Position numbers and translations under genes: made by a program
Assembly: GCF_024362695.1 (NCBI RefSeq)
Contig: NC_065406.1
Location: 868,001-932,000 of the forward strand
From: Pectinophora gossypiella
Taxonomy: Eukaryota > Arthropoda > Insecta > Lepidoptera > Gelechiidae
Direction of reading: 5' to 3'
DNA length: 64,000 nucleotides
Notes under the pieces: generated by a model
Database searches by the model: none
Told to the model about the DNA's origin: nothing
What the model saw: only the letters and a program-made list of their open reading frames with translations
Shown: piece after piece, positions 23,301-32,922 of the stretch
Layout: each line of letters starts with the position of its first letter
How positions within the stretch are numbered: position 1 is the first letter of the stretch

Positions 23301-26300
23301 CTAATAGTTTTGTAACTCTATGGTATAGCACGCGAGGTGCGTTTCGTATCACAATTTGACGGTTTCACTTCGATAAATTATAATCTACCGAAAAATAATA
23401 CGTTAAATTGTAAGCAATATGATACGATTCATAATTATTCGACAGTTCACAATCTCGCGAGATTCAAATCGATAGATTATAATCTGACGTTATTTACAAT
23501 TTTACGGTGACATATACATACTAATGCTCGTTACCGTACACGCGTATCTGTGTGTGTGACGCCTGACGTCCATACGATTAGAGACTAAAGTACGACCGAG
23601 GAGGGGGGGGAGGGTGTTACCTTGTTTAACATCTAATTACGTAATGGCCCCGATTCCTGACACCTCCTAATTTGATTTTAAGTTATACCTGTCATGTTCT
23701 TTCTCTGTCTAAAAAGAAAGGGGCTGGTGATTGACAACTGTTAATTTTAAAATGAATGAAGAACCCGGGCGAACCAAACATTCATCTCGCTCATATACAA
23801 TACGATTGACGTGTGCTGTCAACTTAATTCTGTCGGGTTATTGACCAATATAACATTTTGGAAAGGTATTTTAAATTTCTGCCTAAAATTGACGTGTGTT
23901 CCATAAGTGTTATGCCTGCTTTACCTTTCCTTTCCTTTTCAGTGCATAAGAAATTGACAGGTGTAACTTAAAAAGAAACTTAGAAACATTTATTATTTAG
24001 GACACCACAGACACGGATTACATATTATATACATTATCATCAGAAGTCAACGCACACACGCAATATTTTCTATATAGAAACATGGAAAACGAACACAGAA
24101 ACTTATACCTCAATTAAATGTGACGTCATGTCGGCTTACTTAGATAGGTGTGTACAGGAATCGGCATCATTGACCAGTTAAAAATAGTTTTCTCAATAAT
24201 TAAATAGTTGGTTTCCTCAAACTCCTATAACGTGGTAAGAGTGAAATGAAAGATGATGAAAGTAAGTAGTCGTTACATGAGCCATATCAGGGGCGTTTGG
24301 CGGCTCAATAATAACCCTGACATCAGGGTTGATGAGGTTGGTAATTCACCTTTCAACCCACACGATAGAAGAAGATTGATTTCTAAATAATTTGTACGCG
24401 TATGTATGTCTATCTATATAATATTATACGTTGAAAGTCTCTCTTGTCACGTAGGTCAGCTGGAAAAAATCTCTTTATTTAGAGATAAGCTTGCCTGTAC
24501 TATCTGTTTTCTTTGTATGTTTCTTGTGTCTGTTTCATTGTGTACAAATAAATAAATAAATAATAAGAAGAAGGCCGCCTATTGTACTAATTCTATTTCT
24601 CTTTTGTTTTGTTTTTTGTTTTTTCCTGTTTGTGCAATAAAGTATTTGTTATGTTATGTTATGTTATGTTAAGAAGAAGTGAAGAGACGAACCTGGTTGT
24701 TATACTTCCGCTGATGTTCGGCGAGGGTCATGGGCCGCTGCACCATGTTGATACACACGTTGGGCGCCGAGTTGGACCGGTCCTGCTGGTTCAACGAACG
24801 TGGGTGCTGTTGCCTGGGACGGATACAAGTCGCATGTACAGTCATGAGCAATATCATGTACCCACTTTAGAACCCTGTCGCACTATCATATTTGACATTT
24901 AATGAGACTTACGGTTTTATTTGTCATAAAAGTTGATAAATGTAAATAAATAATAAATATGATGATGACGATAAATGTAAACATGATGGACTAATGTTAT
25001 GGGCGATAGGCTGATCCCTTATCACCATAAGGTTCATCATATCCATCTTAGGACTTCGTATCAACAGTGGCTGCAAGTTGTCTTTGATTACTTGTGGCTC
25101 TGCCCACCCCATTTGGGATTACGGGCGTGAGTTTATGTATGTATGTGTAATAATAAATATGATAGGATCACGGCTATTTCCCCCATTGCAGATGGCGATC
25201 CTAACACACCACTTTCGCGGTTCACTATTTTTTTTTACTCATAAAATTTTATGTAATAATTTACCATGGCATACTGTTACTTGTCCTATTATTAGTTACG
25301 CATAGTATTAATTTGTCATAACTTTATAAGCATAAGTTTGAAACTCATAACTACTATAAGCATAATAATTAATGACAATAATGATATATAAGCATAAAAA
25401 CTATACTCCGAATAAGAAAAGTTTTGGCACAACTTTGAACATTTTCGAAAGTTACTTTTTCCTTGGCTGCATTTGGTTCATGATTGTGACTTTTTATATT
25501 TTTTGACACTATTTCATGCTGTTGATCATCGTATGTAAGATAAATATGTTGGCGGCGAAGGGATGGCCCATGGGCCACCCCCGCCGCTTCCTAACCTACT
25601 GTTATGCCTTGTAAAAATTATGGCAAAACACTATTATTCTAAAAAAGAATTATGGATACCTATTTCTATGCGAATAAAATTTATACCAACAAATATTAGT
25701 CCGAAAATAAGTTATACCTAAAAAACCAGTATTCCTAGATGTTATTATGCTAAAAAACATTATGCAAAAAGGAATATGATAATTAAAATTATGACAAAAA
25801 CATTTATGCATTTTAAGAGAATCCCCACTTTCGCTTCTTCTACTTTCACTAGTGTTTTTGCATATTCGCCGGTTAAGAGGACTCTTTACCCAACTTTTTG
25901 GCCTCCGTGGTTCAGTGGTTGAGCGTTGGGTTCACGATCCGAAGGCTCCAGGTTCGAATCCCGGCGGGGGCATGTCACAAAAATCACTTTGTGATCCCTA
26001 GTTTGGTAGGACATTACAAGCTAATCACCTGATTGTCCAAAAGTAAGACGATCCGTGCTTCGGAAGGCACGTTAAGCTGTTGGTCCCAATTACTACTTAC
26101 TGATGTAAGTATGTAGTCGTTACACGAGTCATGTCAGGGGTCTTTGGCGGCTCAATAATAACCCTGACAGCAGGGTTGATGGGGTTGGTAATCCACCTCA
26201 CAACTCACACGATAGAAGTAGAAGAAGAAGTATGTTTTCAAATCGTCTGAATTATCCCCCCAATTTTTTTTTTACGGTGTCTCTAACACCCTGTAAAGTA

Positions 26301-29300
26301 GTGGCGATGGTACTCACAATACAATACAATACAAATACACTATTGCACCAAAATAAAAAGAAATAATTACGAAAAGTCTCTTAACTAAGTAAATGGCAAA
26401 TGGCGGCCTTATCGCTTAAAGCGATTTCTACCAGACAACCATAAGGTGAGGAAAAATGTAAAAAGAAATATTGAAAGATTGCGGGTACAAACTATAAGTA
26501 CAACTCATTACCAATACATACATAGAAATAAAATATAACATACTTACAAATATAATACTACTCACTTGCTGTGGTCGGTACTAATGAGGTGGTGGAAGCC
26601 AAAGTGCGGGTAGTGTAGGATGGCCTGCGTCTCCGGGTTCTGGGCCAACAGCGCTGCGTAGTACGTGTCTGTCATCCGAACCTGGGAAGATTAGGACATA
26701 TCTTCATCTGCCTACAAGGTAGTTTTGAAACTGGGTGTAGTGTATTGATATTGCCATGGTATAAGAAAACCAGGTACGCTCAATCCTATGACAAGCCGCC
26801 ATTGCTAGCCCTTTGATGACGTAAGTGTTACCATTAAATTGGTATATCCAACATTCCAAAGACATAAAAGTTATTATTGAAAATTAAGTGAATTACTGAC
26901 TAACGTATTTAATTAGTATTACTTGTCACATTACAAGTAACTTTTTTACTAAACGTTCAAAATTTCCTTGCAAAGTAAATATAAAAACAATGGTCGTGGG
27001 TTATTATTTTTTGCGAAATGGCAACGCAGGGTGGGATGACATCAGCTGGGCTATCCTTTAAATGTTAGCTGTCACTTTTGAGCATACCTAGTCTTTTTAT
27101 ACCATTGATATTGCTATCCTTGTGTCGAGCGCAAGCATCACCAGCCGAGTCTGCATGACAAACGCGCCGCTCGCAGCGCGAATCATATTGAGCGCTTCCA
27201 CCAATAGCCGTTTGACGTCTATCTACGTAGATAGCATTCGTATCGTTTATTGGTCCAAGCGCTGGATATAATTCGGGCCGCGCGCGGCGCGGTTGTCATG
27301 CAGACCCGGCTGGTACAGCAAGACAAACAGTCAGTCCGTACGGGACGGTCCGCCCGCACAGTGTGATGGTATTGTTGTTCACGAGCCGGATTATGACTAT
27401 GGTCTTATATACTATAAGGTGTATACTACACTGGACAACATTTTTTTCCATCATACACTGGCAGTGTTAAAAAGAAAATAACCTCGTGTTACTTTCTTGT
27501 TTTCGCCGAATCATGACACTTTTAACATTAAGACCATTCATTACTTTTTTCTTTCATATTAGAATTGGGCGGAAGGCAAGAGGGAAACCACTATCCTATT
27601 TTTCCCTAAAGTACTAGCATGGAGAATGCTACACCGACAAGAGCGTGGCTCATAAATTGATGATGTAGATTGGAATTCGACATAATCGGTAGTGATTCGA
27701 GTCTCACCTGGTGGCATATGGGTGGCACCTTGTCTGCGCAGCGCTGGTGGAATTTGAAGTTACACTGCGAGCAGTAGAACCCGTTGAAGAGTAGCCGTCT
27801 GCAACACTCGCAGAAGGCCAGCGTGAAGAAGGTCTTCCTCGTGAACTGGTGTGAGATGTGCGACATGATGGGGAGCTTGTCCAACGTGCGGACTGTCACC
27901 TAAATATATGGCTGGTTTTAGTACACAGTCTAAATTAGGCTCAAGCCACAACGGCGACGCAGACTGTCAACTAAACACACATACAACTGCCTTTAAAATA
28001 ACGTCTATTGCTAAGTCTACAAAGGCCATTCTCAGAGGTTTCCAGGAGCAAGAAAGTTATTGTTTGCAGCTTGTATATAAGCTTAAATGCTTACGCATTT
28101 CGCATTTACGCGTCACATTTTCGGGCCCATTCGCGTTCTGTAGGGTCTGCACGGCGCAGCTATTGATCGAGACCCACGATATAATTTACGCCATGGTTGC
28201 CGTGCAGTTGTACAAAATCTTGAAAAAGGTACAAAAAGGGTCATATCTCCTAAGCCGTAAATAATCGCTGAACATACATGGGGGTGTTTCTAGTAGCCAA
28301 TGAGCCCCTCTATCTAATTTTGAACGTGAACTTCTGGGCCACCTGTATATGCAGCAGCCGGGTCTGCATGACAACCGCGCCGTGCGCAGCGCGAATTATA
28401 TTGAGCGCTTCGACCAATAAACGATACGAATGCTATCTACCGTCAAACGGGTATTGGTCGAAGGCCAGCCATATAATTCGCGCCGCGTGCGGCGCGGTTG
28501 TCATGCAGACCCGGCTGTTCTATAATACAGACAGATATGTAATTAGAAAAGACGTGTGTAGCGGCGCAAATCACGCTATGTGCAGTACATAAATCATCAC
28601 AACAGACACGCGGGCGAAAGCACACCTCTAAGAACTGAGAAAAGACAATGCTGCAAAGTGATATTACATTATTTCACATTGGTACAGCAGTTTAATCATA
28701 ATTAAGCTGGAAAGTATTTATCCCACCAACTGTAGCAACAATTTTTTGAGACACTTAAAAAAATTTTAATCTCATGACTATATCCCAATACATACCTTGC
28801 AAGATGAATTAAGTACCTACACCTCACCGAGCTTTCTGTTAGATCAATGATTTAATATTAAGGTATTAAGTTAAAAACTATTTAAATGATACAATAGAAA
28901 TAACTATTTCAACAGATTTAAATTACTTTACTGTACAATTGCAATAAATCTTATTAATCATTTTCATTTTATTTTTTCTTTCCTTTCGATTTCTGTCAAT
29001 TAGTGTAAGGTACAATTTACGAACATTGTTATGGAAGAACGGAGTCACCTAATACAAGCATATCTATGCTTAAAAGGTGGCTCCAAACCCAGTATAAACC
29101 ATGTACCAAAAGATACTGCAATAAACTAAATCTCTTGTTTTACTTTCTTTTAAATCTAAGTTTCTAGTCCATTTATTTCTGTGATAAATTTCTTCTTCAT
29201 GTAAATACAATTGACAGACAGCCTTAACATTTGGAGCAAAATACATTAATGTTGATTCCAGTTTTTATTTATTTATTATTAGGGAGATCAACAGCATTCA

Positions 29301-31467
29301 CTTACAGTCTAATCCTTAAATTAGTAACACAAAGCCAATTATAGATCCCCACAAATAGTTGATAGTATAGAAGTAATAGGTGAGACAAAAATATAAAAAA
29401 AAATATAAAACCAAAAATTCATTTTAAAATTAACAGCTGTCAATCATCCATCCTTCCCTTTCCTTTTCTTCAGGTAAGAAAATGACAAGAATCTAATATT
29501 CAATAAAATGTTAATATTCTTAAAGAAGACTTGTATGAAATTTAACAGCTTGTTGGAGTAGGTACTCTCACTGATTAATCACTCTGATTGATTGAGGAGC
29601 GGCCTATAGCCAGCACTTATTCAAAATTCAAGATAATATTTACATTCCTTTCATATTTTAAAATGTATGTTTGAACATTTCACAACATTCTTATTTGATT
29701 CTTCCTATTCTAATCAAATTCAAAAATAATTTTATTCAGTAGGTAACATAGTTACTTTGATGTGTCATTTTTCACATAACAAATGTCTCATTGGCCTAAA
29801 ACTACAGCTTCTCACAACCTGTAGATATAGCCGGAGAAAAGAAGCTGCAAGAAAAACCTCAGCACAGGGCCCTAGTCGTTCTTTAAAAAAATGATAAAGT
29901 ATTTACAGTTAATCCCATGCATTCATATCTTCTAAATAATCACTAACCTTATAATAACCTTTTTTACAAAGTTTCTGTTTAATTACTGGCTTAAAAGTGT
30001 TCAAAGGTAAATTCTGAATATCAATGGGAATCTTATTGCAAAAATTTATACATTGCTCCTTAAAAAATTTAGTCTCTCTCTTTTCTCTTTTATGTGTTGC
30101 TGACTCGAGTTAGCATCCCATTCAGTCATTGACCAACACAGATATTGGCCAAATCATATGTTAAGTAAGATGTATTATAGAAAGTTTTATAGAATATGCA
30201 TAACACAAGTATTGTTATGTCAAATAACATTACTCTAAACACCATATAATAAAAACTTCATAAACACTTTTCTGAAAGTGATTTTTGTTAACAAGACAAG
30301 CCCTTCCATTAAATTTTGAATTAAGGTAAAATTAAGTAAGTAGTCTCTATTTTTTATCTGAATTCAAATTAATCAAAAGAAATCAAGATTTTTTTCACAT
30401 GGAAATGTGTTTTTCAAAAAGGGCCTTATGTAGTTTTTACTATAAAACAACAAAATGTACTTTTAGGATAAAACACAAACTTTGAGTATAAATTAATATT
30501 GAAAAGTAGCTGAGTATCTCGCCAAGTATTTATCCTGCTGCAGCTCTCCCTAAAATTCGGACATTGTTTTTTATGTTGGCTCTATATAATTTATCTGCAC
30601 TTGCCTCCAATCTTACACTTTACAAAAGTAGTTTTACAGGTTTTTTGCTGTTGGCACTTAAGAGCCTTTTAGTATGAGGGCAGTGCAGTCGAGTTTTATT
30701 GAAATATTCCTAAATAAATGACCTTCCTATCTATGATAATGATGTTGAGTGTAATAAAAACATGAGGGTAATCCTTGAACCAAATGGAAAAACTGGCACA
30801 TATGAGTTGGCAAGAATAACCAGTGTCCAACAGCATAGTATAACTTTGTTTAGTCATTGTTATAAACCAAAAAGCGTGTGCTACTAACCTCTTCGGCGTC
30901 TATGTCCGTTATGTCGATGTCCCATGGTATCACTTGGTTATTGCCTGTCCGTACCACTTCACACATTTCACAAGTGAGGTTGCGGAGCTTCAACGCCTTG
31001 GAGAGCGCGTCCCGCAACGTCACGCCCTCCTTCACCTGCACGCTCGTCCGCTGCTGGTTCGGCAGGTGCGCCCGCAGGAACACCTTCGGCTGCCGCGTAA
31101 GAGTATCGTACTTCTTAGAGTCATCTTGCAACGAATGCTCCTCACTCCTATCCGGCGACTCTGACTGCAATAACTCCCGCAAAGTCCGCTCCCTAAGCTC
31201 TAAATTATGCAATTTCGATGTCAACTCCTGATATTCCGACAAATATAACGATGGGGGATGTTGCAAACCAGCAAATTTTGCATTCAAAGCGTCAATGTTT
31301 TCACGAGTCACATTTATAATACTTTGAATGTTCCTAATTTCATATGTAGGGTCCGCTACATCGTCACTATCCGTGGATGTCGACATATTATCACTAGTGA
31401 GAGATAATGCAGGTATATTCCCATTAATTTTTCTTGTACAATTTTCTTTCTCTCGAGTAACTGCCAT
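14391..31467 (-). CDS. Raf: Raf serine/threonine kinase (MAPKKK), complete
   Basis: Eleven minus-strand exons: 31467-30889, 27899-27708, 26681-26566, 24813-24693, 21993-21886, 19291-19150, 18156-18044, 17692-17472, 16495-16404, 15843-15653 and 14711-14391. All borders are GT-AG, and the exons sum to 2196 nt (731 aa), near the known size of fly Raf. Order: N-terminal leader; Ras-binding domain (about 128-193, PKVFLRAHLPNQQRT..); C1 zinc domain (about 204-257, HQFTRKTFF..CECC..CSQC..HQRC); 14-3-3 site RSNSAP (S311); kinase with GSGSFGTVYKA loop, VAVK (K439), HRDLKSNN (D532) and DFG (D550); C-terminal RSASEP (S690). It relays Ras-GTP signals to MEK at the plasma membrane. Introns are loaded with transposons, and the end of exon 8 is duplicated in its downstream intron. 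Confidence is very high on identity and high on exon borders. Confidence 0.97.
14832..15020 (+). mobile_element. LINE 3' end, family L1
   Basis: The block 'ctagtacggctttgaaatag' to 'gctacaccgacaagagc' recurs at 27563-27668 (+), 56407-56640 (-) and 61613-61800 (-). In the 56.4-kb copy the same end encodes the C-terminus of a reverse transcriptase (DRQEWRMLHRQERGS, stop), so these are LINE tails. This copy lies in Raf intron 10. Confidence 0.65.
15365..15650 (+). mobile_element. LINE 3' end, family L2, abutting Raf exon 10
   Basis: The plus strand encodes RGRPRRTYDDQIGDVL.., ending KWNSIVSAYPGGK and a stop at 15621-15623. This is the usual tail of an endonuclease-type LINE reverse transcriptase. 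A short UTR and a (TATG)n tail follow. The tail touches the 5' splice site of Raf exon 10, whose intron starts GTAA and then runs into the repeat. The same tail occurs at 56020-56150. Confidence 0.8.
15892..16091. mobile_element. Palindromic MITE M2, copy 1
   Basis: About 200 bp with long terminal inverted repeats: 'acagggtgctagtgacat' at the left and its inverted form at the right, with 'ccatgattctgag'/'aatcatggtctga' inside. It lies in Raf intron 9. A second full copy is at 57143-57369; fragments lie at 20609-20686, 26238-26296 and 57838-57893. Confidence 0.7.
16135..16373 (-). mobile_element. SINE A, internally deleted copy
   Basis: It matches SINE A (compare 11703-12018) but lacks part of the body between 'actacctaca' and 'tttggacaat' and has many substitutions, so it is an older copy. 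Its tRNA-like head ends about 30 nt from the donor of Raf exon 9. Confidence 0.7.
16800..17471 (-). repeat. Tandem fossils of the end of Raf exon 8
   Basis: About six tandem units of roughly 105-122 bp lie in Raf intron 8, directly after exon 8. Each repeats the exon's last part (sense: gacgtggcgcgccagacc.. to the donor caca|GTCAGTG) joined to an earlier exon piece (aagccgtcRctggc, the codons KPSLAI); the coding sequence between them is deleted. The two units nearest the exon are almost exact (about 17241-17300 and 17341-17462) and the distal ones are heavily decayed. Frame is not kept (in-frame stop at tgTAActc), so they are not usable exons, but the copied donors are preserved. Confidence 0.8.
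18293..18650 (-). mobile_element. Repeat M4 (inverted) split by a LINE tail
   Basis: The outer parts match M4 in reverse (compare 35738-35985). The centre, 18406-18566, is an L3 LINE 3' fragment. Direct repeats 'catgcaa' at 18399-18405 and 18567-18573 mark the insertion, so the order of events is clear: M4 first, LINE second. Located in Raf intron 6. Confidence 0.75.
18406..18566 (-). mobile_element. LINE 3' end, family L3
   Basis: It starts (minus-strand 3' side) with a (CATA)n tail and the 'actcacgcccgtaatccc' end, and matches the inverted copy at 24975-25148 over its whole length. 7-bp target duplications flank it. Confidence 0.75.
18688..19050. mobile_element. MITE M3, copy 1
   Basis: Left end 'ggccccgattcctgcagaca' is mirrored at the right end (tgtctgcaggaatcggggcc-like: gtctgtaggaattagcacc). 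The terminal repeats are about 65 bp long, with an inner 'ttattttaagttatacc'. Length is about 360 bp and there is no ORF. It lies in Raf intron 6. Copy 2 is at 23645-24170, and a diverged relative is at 43556-43800. Confidence 0.7.
19292..20608. other. Raf intron 5, no feature seen
   Basis: AT-rich intronic DNA. A piece at about 19400-19620 (cctcgtaagccctggggtcc) looks like an interspersed repeat tail, but I have no second copy in the window to prove it. Confidence 0.35.
20609..20686 (+). repeat. MITE M2 fragment
   Basis: Left half of M2 (cagggcgttagtgacat.. to gttgatatcaagtg), broken off at a poly(A) run where a SINE B fragment (cctcctctcaaacaaccgg) begins. Confidence 0.6.
20727..21110 (+). 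mobile_element. LINE 3' fragment with tail
   Basis: It encodes FKSALTNWLFQHCFCSVKEY.. and a stop at about 20918. This resembles the C-terminal 'LKxWLxxxxFYSVxEFL' end of Jockey/CR1-type reverse transcriptases. A short UTR ends in 'aataaaggtttactttactt'. It lies in Raf intron 5. Confidence 0.65.
21110..21490. repeat. Mixed SINE A and SINE B fragments
   Basis: Pieces of SINE B (ctccactgcgggttggtgga at about 21147; cctcccctcaaacaactgg at about 21432) and of SINE A (ccaagctcatcaaccctggt at about 21257) are interleaved. A (TA)n run lies between them, suggesting successive insertions and deletions. Confidence 0.6.
21384..21410. repeat. (AT)n microsatellite
   Basis: Thirteen uninterrupted AT dinucleotides inside the SINE fragment cluster. 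Confidence 0.9.
22449..22565 (+). repeat. Interspersed repeat R, left part
   Basis: The start 'tcatgagcaaatataacgta' and the 'ctgtcgcactaacatatttg' block recur at 24838-24935 and 63641-63785. Its right part continues at about 23521-23545 (actaatgctcgttaccg) after the inserted TIR element. Confidence 0.7.
22566..23520. mobile_element. Long-TIR DNA element inside repeat R
   Basis: The left arm (gtatatgtcaccgtaaaatt.. through 'tcgcgagattgtgaactgtc', 'gcttacaatttaacgtatta', 'agattataatctatcgaagt') returns inverted at 23330-23520. Arms are about 190-200 bp, outer length about 950 bp, and there is no transposase. The uninterrupted copy of the host repeat at 63641-63785 is the empty site. A second AT-rich element (22999-23283) sits in the middle. 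Confidence 0.75.
22999..23283 (+). repeat. AT-rich interspersed repeat H, copy 1
   Basis: It starts with 'taagataaacatgttggcgg' and a GC hairpin (ggtggccc aa gggccacc), followed by AT-rich sequence dominated by ATTATG motifs. A close copy is at 25535-25826. The class is unclear; the GC hairpin beside AT-rich DNA recalls a Helitron end, but that hairpin is at the start, and no CTRR end is seen. Confidence 0.6.
23645..24170. mobile_element. MITE M3, copy 2, interrupted
   Basis: It matches 18688-19050 from 'ggccccgattcctgacacct' to about 23985. The right terminus (caggaatcggcatcatt) is displaced to about 24150 by roughly 155 bp of unrelated sequence. It lies in Raf intron 4. Confidence 0.6.
24262..24374 (+). 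repeat. SINE A, 3' part
   Basis: From 'agtcgttacatgagccat' to 'cacacgatagaagaag' it equals the last third of SINE A. It is a 5'-truncated copy in Raf intron 4. Confidence 0.7.
24440..24672 (+). repeat. Two LINE/retroelement tails beside Raf exon 4
   Basis: 24440-24572 (agataagcttgcctgtac.. to an (AAAT)n tail) resembles 42262-42340. 24605-24672 ends 'gcaataaagtatttgttatg' with a (TTATG)n tail. The latter stops about 21 nt from the donor of Raf exon 4. Confidence 0.55.
24838..24935 (+). repeat. Interspersed repeat R, copy 2 (truncated)
   Basis: 'tcatgagcaatatcatgtac' to 'tttgtcataaaagttgat', matching 22449-22565 and 63641-63785. It begins 25 nt from Raf exon 4. Confidence 0.7.
24975..25148 (+). 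mobile_element. LINE 3' end, family L3, copy 2
   Basis: It is the inverted counterpart of 18406-18566. It runs to 'acgggcgtgagtttatgtat' with a (TATG)n tail, the same terminal sequence as family L2, so L2 and L3 probably share a 3' UTR end recognised by one reverse transcriptase. Confidence 0.7.
25535..25826 (+). repeat. AT-rich interspersed repeat H, copy 2
   Basis: Near-identical to 22999-23283, including the GC hairpin (ggcccatgggcc) and the closing 'catttatgcattttaagaga'. It differs by short indels. It lies in Raf intron 3. Confidence 0.65.
25899..26228 (+). mobile_element. SINE A, full copy
   Basis: tRNA-like head (ggcctccgtggttcagtggt, then GGTTCGAATCC B box), SINE body and the 'agaagtagaagaagaag' end. 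It lies in Raf intron 3 on the strand opposite to Raf. It is well preserved and therefore fairly young. Confidence 0.85.
27142..27313. mobile_element. Palindromic MITE M5, copy 1
   Basis: GC-rich terminal inverted repeats of about 70 bp (cagccgagtctgcatgac.. / ..gtcatgcagacccggctg) surround a 40-bp spacer. It lies in Raf intron 2, 3' of the C1 exon. Confidence 0.8.
27563..27668 (+). repeat. LINE 3' end, family L1, fragment
   Basis: 'gcggaaggcaagagggaaac' to 'gacaagagcgtggctcataa', matching 14832-15020. It ends about 40 nt from the donor of Raf exon 2. Confidence 0.65.
28355..28517. mobile_element. Palindromic MITE M5, copy 2, opposite orientation
   Basis: Same inverted repeats as 27142-27313 (cagccgggtctgcatgacaa at one end and its complement at the other), with the asymmetric spacer reversed. 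It lies in Raf intron 1, so the two copies enclose exon 2. Confidence 0.8.
28518..30888. other. Raf intron 1, AT-rich, no gene
   Basis: Long AT-rich intron. 29700-29790 resembles 16620-16690 (attcaaaaataattttattcagt), so it probably contains an old LINE tail. I see no exon, RNA gene or intact element. Confidence 0.4.
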
Positions 31468-31701
31468 TTCTTTTCTTTTATTATTTTTTTAATTTTTCTC
31501 CGCAACTCGCGCAGGTCATGTTGCCATTCCAAAATAATATTTTACTGTCTTTTTAGGACAGTTTTGTATGTATGACATGTATCCGAACAAATATTGACAA
31601 ATTGATGTTTTGAATTTCGTTCAAAAACTATTCTATTATTTTTAATTTCTAAACGTAAATAAATCTTTCAAAATCAGTAACTAGAAAAATAAATAAGTTG
31701 T

Positions 31702-32100
31702 GGCTTTTTGGCGGGAAACTGGAACGGGACAGTTGCTTTCTTCATTGAATAATCTAAATAATTAATACGAAGTGGTGTTTTGTGGTTGATGATCGCATTA
31801 AGTTAGTCGGAAGACATTCGCGAGTGTTATTATATTGGAGTATTCAATAAACAAAGTGTATCTGCCTATTTTCGCTTCGTGTCAAGAAGCCGCTTCATAA
31901 CTCGAAAGTTTATGCGGACTTTCGAGTTAATTCGTTTGGGGTTCGGAGTAGGAGTCTGCTCCGAGGGTGGGGGCTTAGGTTTCATCATCATCACCTTTCA
32001 TCATTTCATTAATCATTAAGAAAAAAAATACGTAAGACATGGCTGTATGGGCATAGTTCCCTTTGCCTTACCCTTCGGGGAAAACCAAAACAAAAAAAAA
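31702..32100 (+). mobile_element. Retroelement X, copy 1 (subfamily A)
   Basis: About 400 bp starting ggctttttggcgggaaac and ending 'ttcggggaaaaccaaaac' plus poly(A). Flanking direct repeats 'aaataaataagttgt' are at 31687-31701 and 32103-32117. There is no reverse transcriptase and no clear tRNA head, so it is a SINE-like passenger. It carries an 11-bp stem hairpin at 31899-31928. The copy has a stop inside the frame that stays open in copies 2-5, and the most private changes. Confidence 0.85.
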
Positions 32101-32156
32101 ATAAATAAATAAGTTGTTAAAAAAAAAAATGTTTATGGCAAATGTTTTATTAGTCG

Positions 32157-32556
32157 GCTTTTCGGCGGGAAACGGGAACGGGACAGTTGCTTTCTTCATT
32201 GAGTAATCTAAATAATTAATACGAAGTGGTGTTTTGTGGTTAATGATCGCATTAAGTTAGTCGGAAGACATTCGCGAGTGTTATTATATTGGAGTATTCA
32301 ATAAACAAAGTGTATCTGCCTATTTTCGCTTCGTGCCGGGAAGCCGCTTCATAACTCAAAAGTTTATGCGGACTTTTGAGTTAATTCGTTTGGGGTTCGG
32401 AGTAGGAGTCTACTCCGAGGGTGGGGGCTTAGGTTTCATCATCATCACCTTTCATCATTTCATTAATCATCAAGAAAAAAAATACGTAAGACATGGCTGT
32501 ATGGGCATAGTTCCCTTTGCCTTACCCTTCGGGGAAAAACAAAACAAAAAAAAAAA
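32157..32556 (+). mobile_element. Retroelement X, copy 2 (subfamily B)
   Basis: About 400 bp, starting gcttttcggcgggaaacggg, ending in poly(A). Perfect 16-bp target duplication 'aatgttttattagtcg' at 32141-32156 and 32557-32572. The hairpin is at 32353-32382 (AACTCAAAAGT / ACTTTTGAGTT). A frame of about 60 codons from the internal ATG (MRTFELIRLGFGVGVYS..) is open, but I do not consider it proven coding. Confidence 0.88.
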
Positions 32557-32922
32557 AATGTTTTATTAGTCGAGATATTTTGAAGAATTTCTTTCTAATA
32601 ATTTGTTAATAATTAAGACCAAAATATTGTCTCTAAGTATACCAATTTATTTCCTGTACCATTCTATCAGTTTTGTTTGATGAATATCACTATTCGGCAA
32701 GGTAAGTGATACTAAAGTCATAAAATTTACCATGTACCATCGCATCAGTTTTTATGTGATTTCTAACAGAGCCCCGTAGTTTTCTTCCTTACAACGGATT
32801 ATAAATATCACTTTCTATACTTTCTCAGCTTTTGCACTTACATGTAAAAGTTTTACCGTTACAAAACGAGATACAACTTTCCGTATAAAATACAGTCGTA
32901 TTTCAATGTAAATTCCAGCAAA

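Larger units (their letters stand above)
31468..32922. promoter_or_regulatory. Shared upstream region, Raf / Myb-like gene
   Basis: Raf starts at 31467 going left and the Myb-like gene at 32923 going right, so both promoters lie here. About 800 of these 1455 bp are two X retroelements. The native sequence left is 31468-31701 and 32573-32922. Confidence 0.5.

Noticed and set aside
25899..25975. tRNA-like clover shapes at the heads of SINE A and SINE B (also near 11943, 14270, 62851)
   Set aside because: They have B-box motifs, but the acceptor stems do not pair well, each is fused to a SINE body, and copies repeat through the window. They are SINE promoters, not tRNA genes.
32333..32569. A 60-78-codon frame kept in four X copies as a protein gene
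   Set aside because: Near-identical young copies keep frames by default, copy 1 has an in-frame stop, and the frame runs into the poly(A) tail. A structured RNA explains the conservation better.
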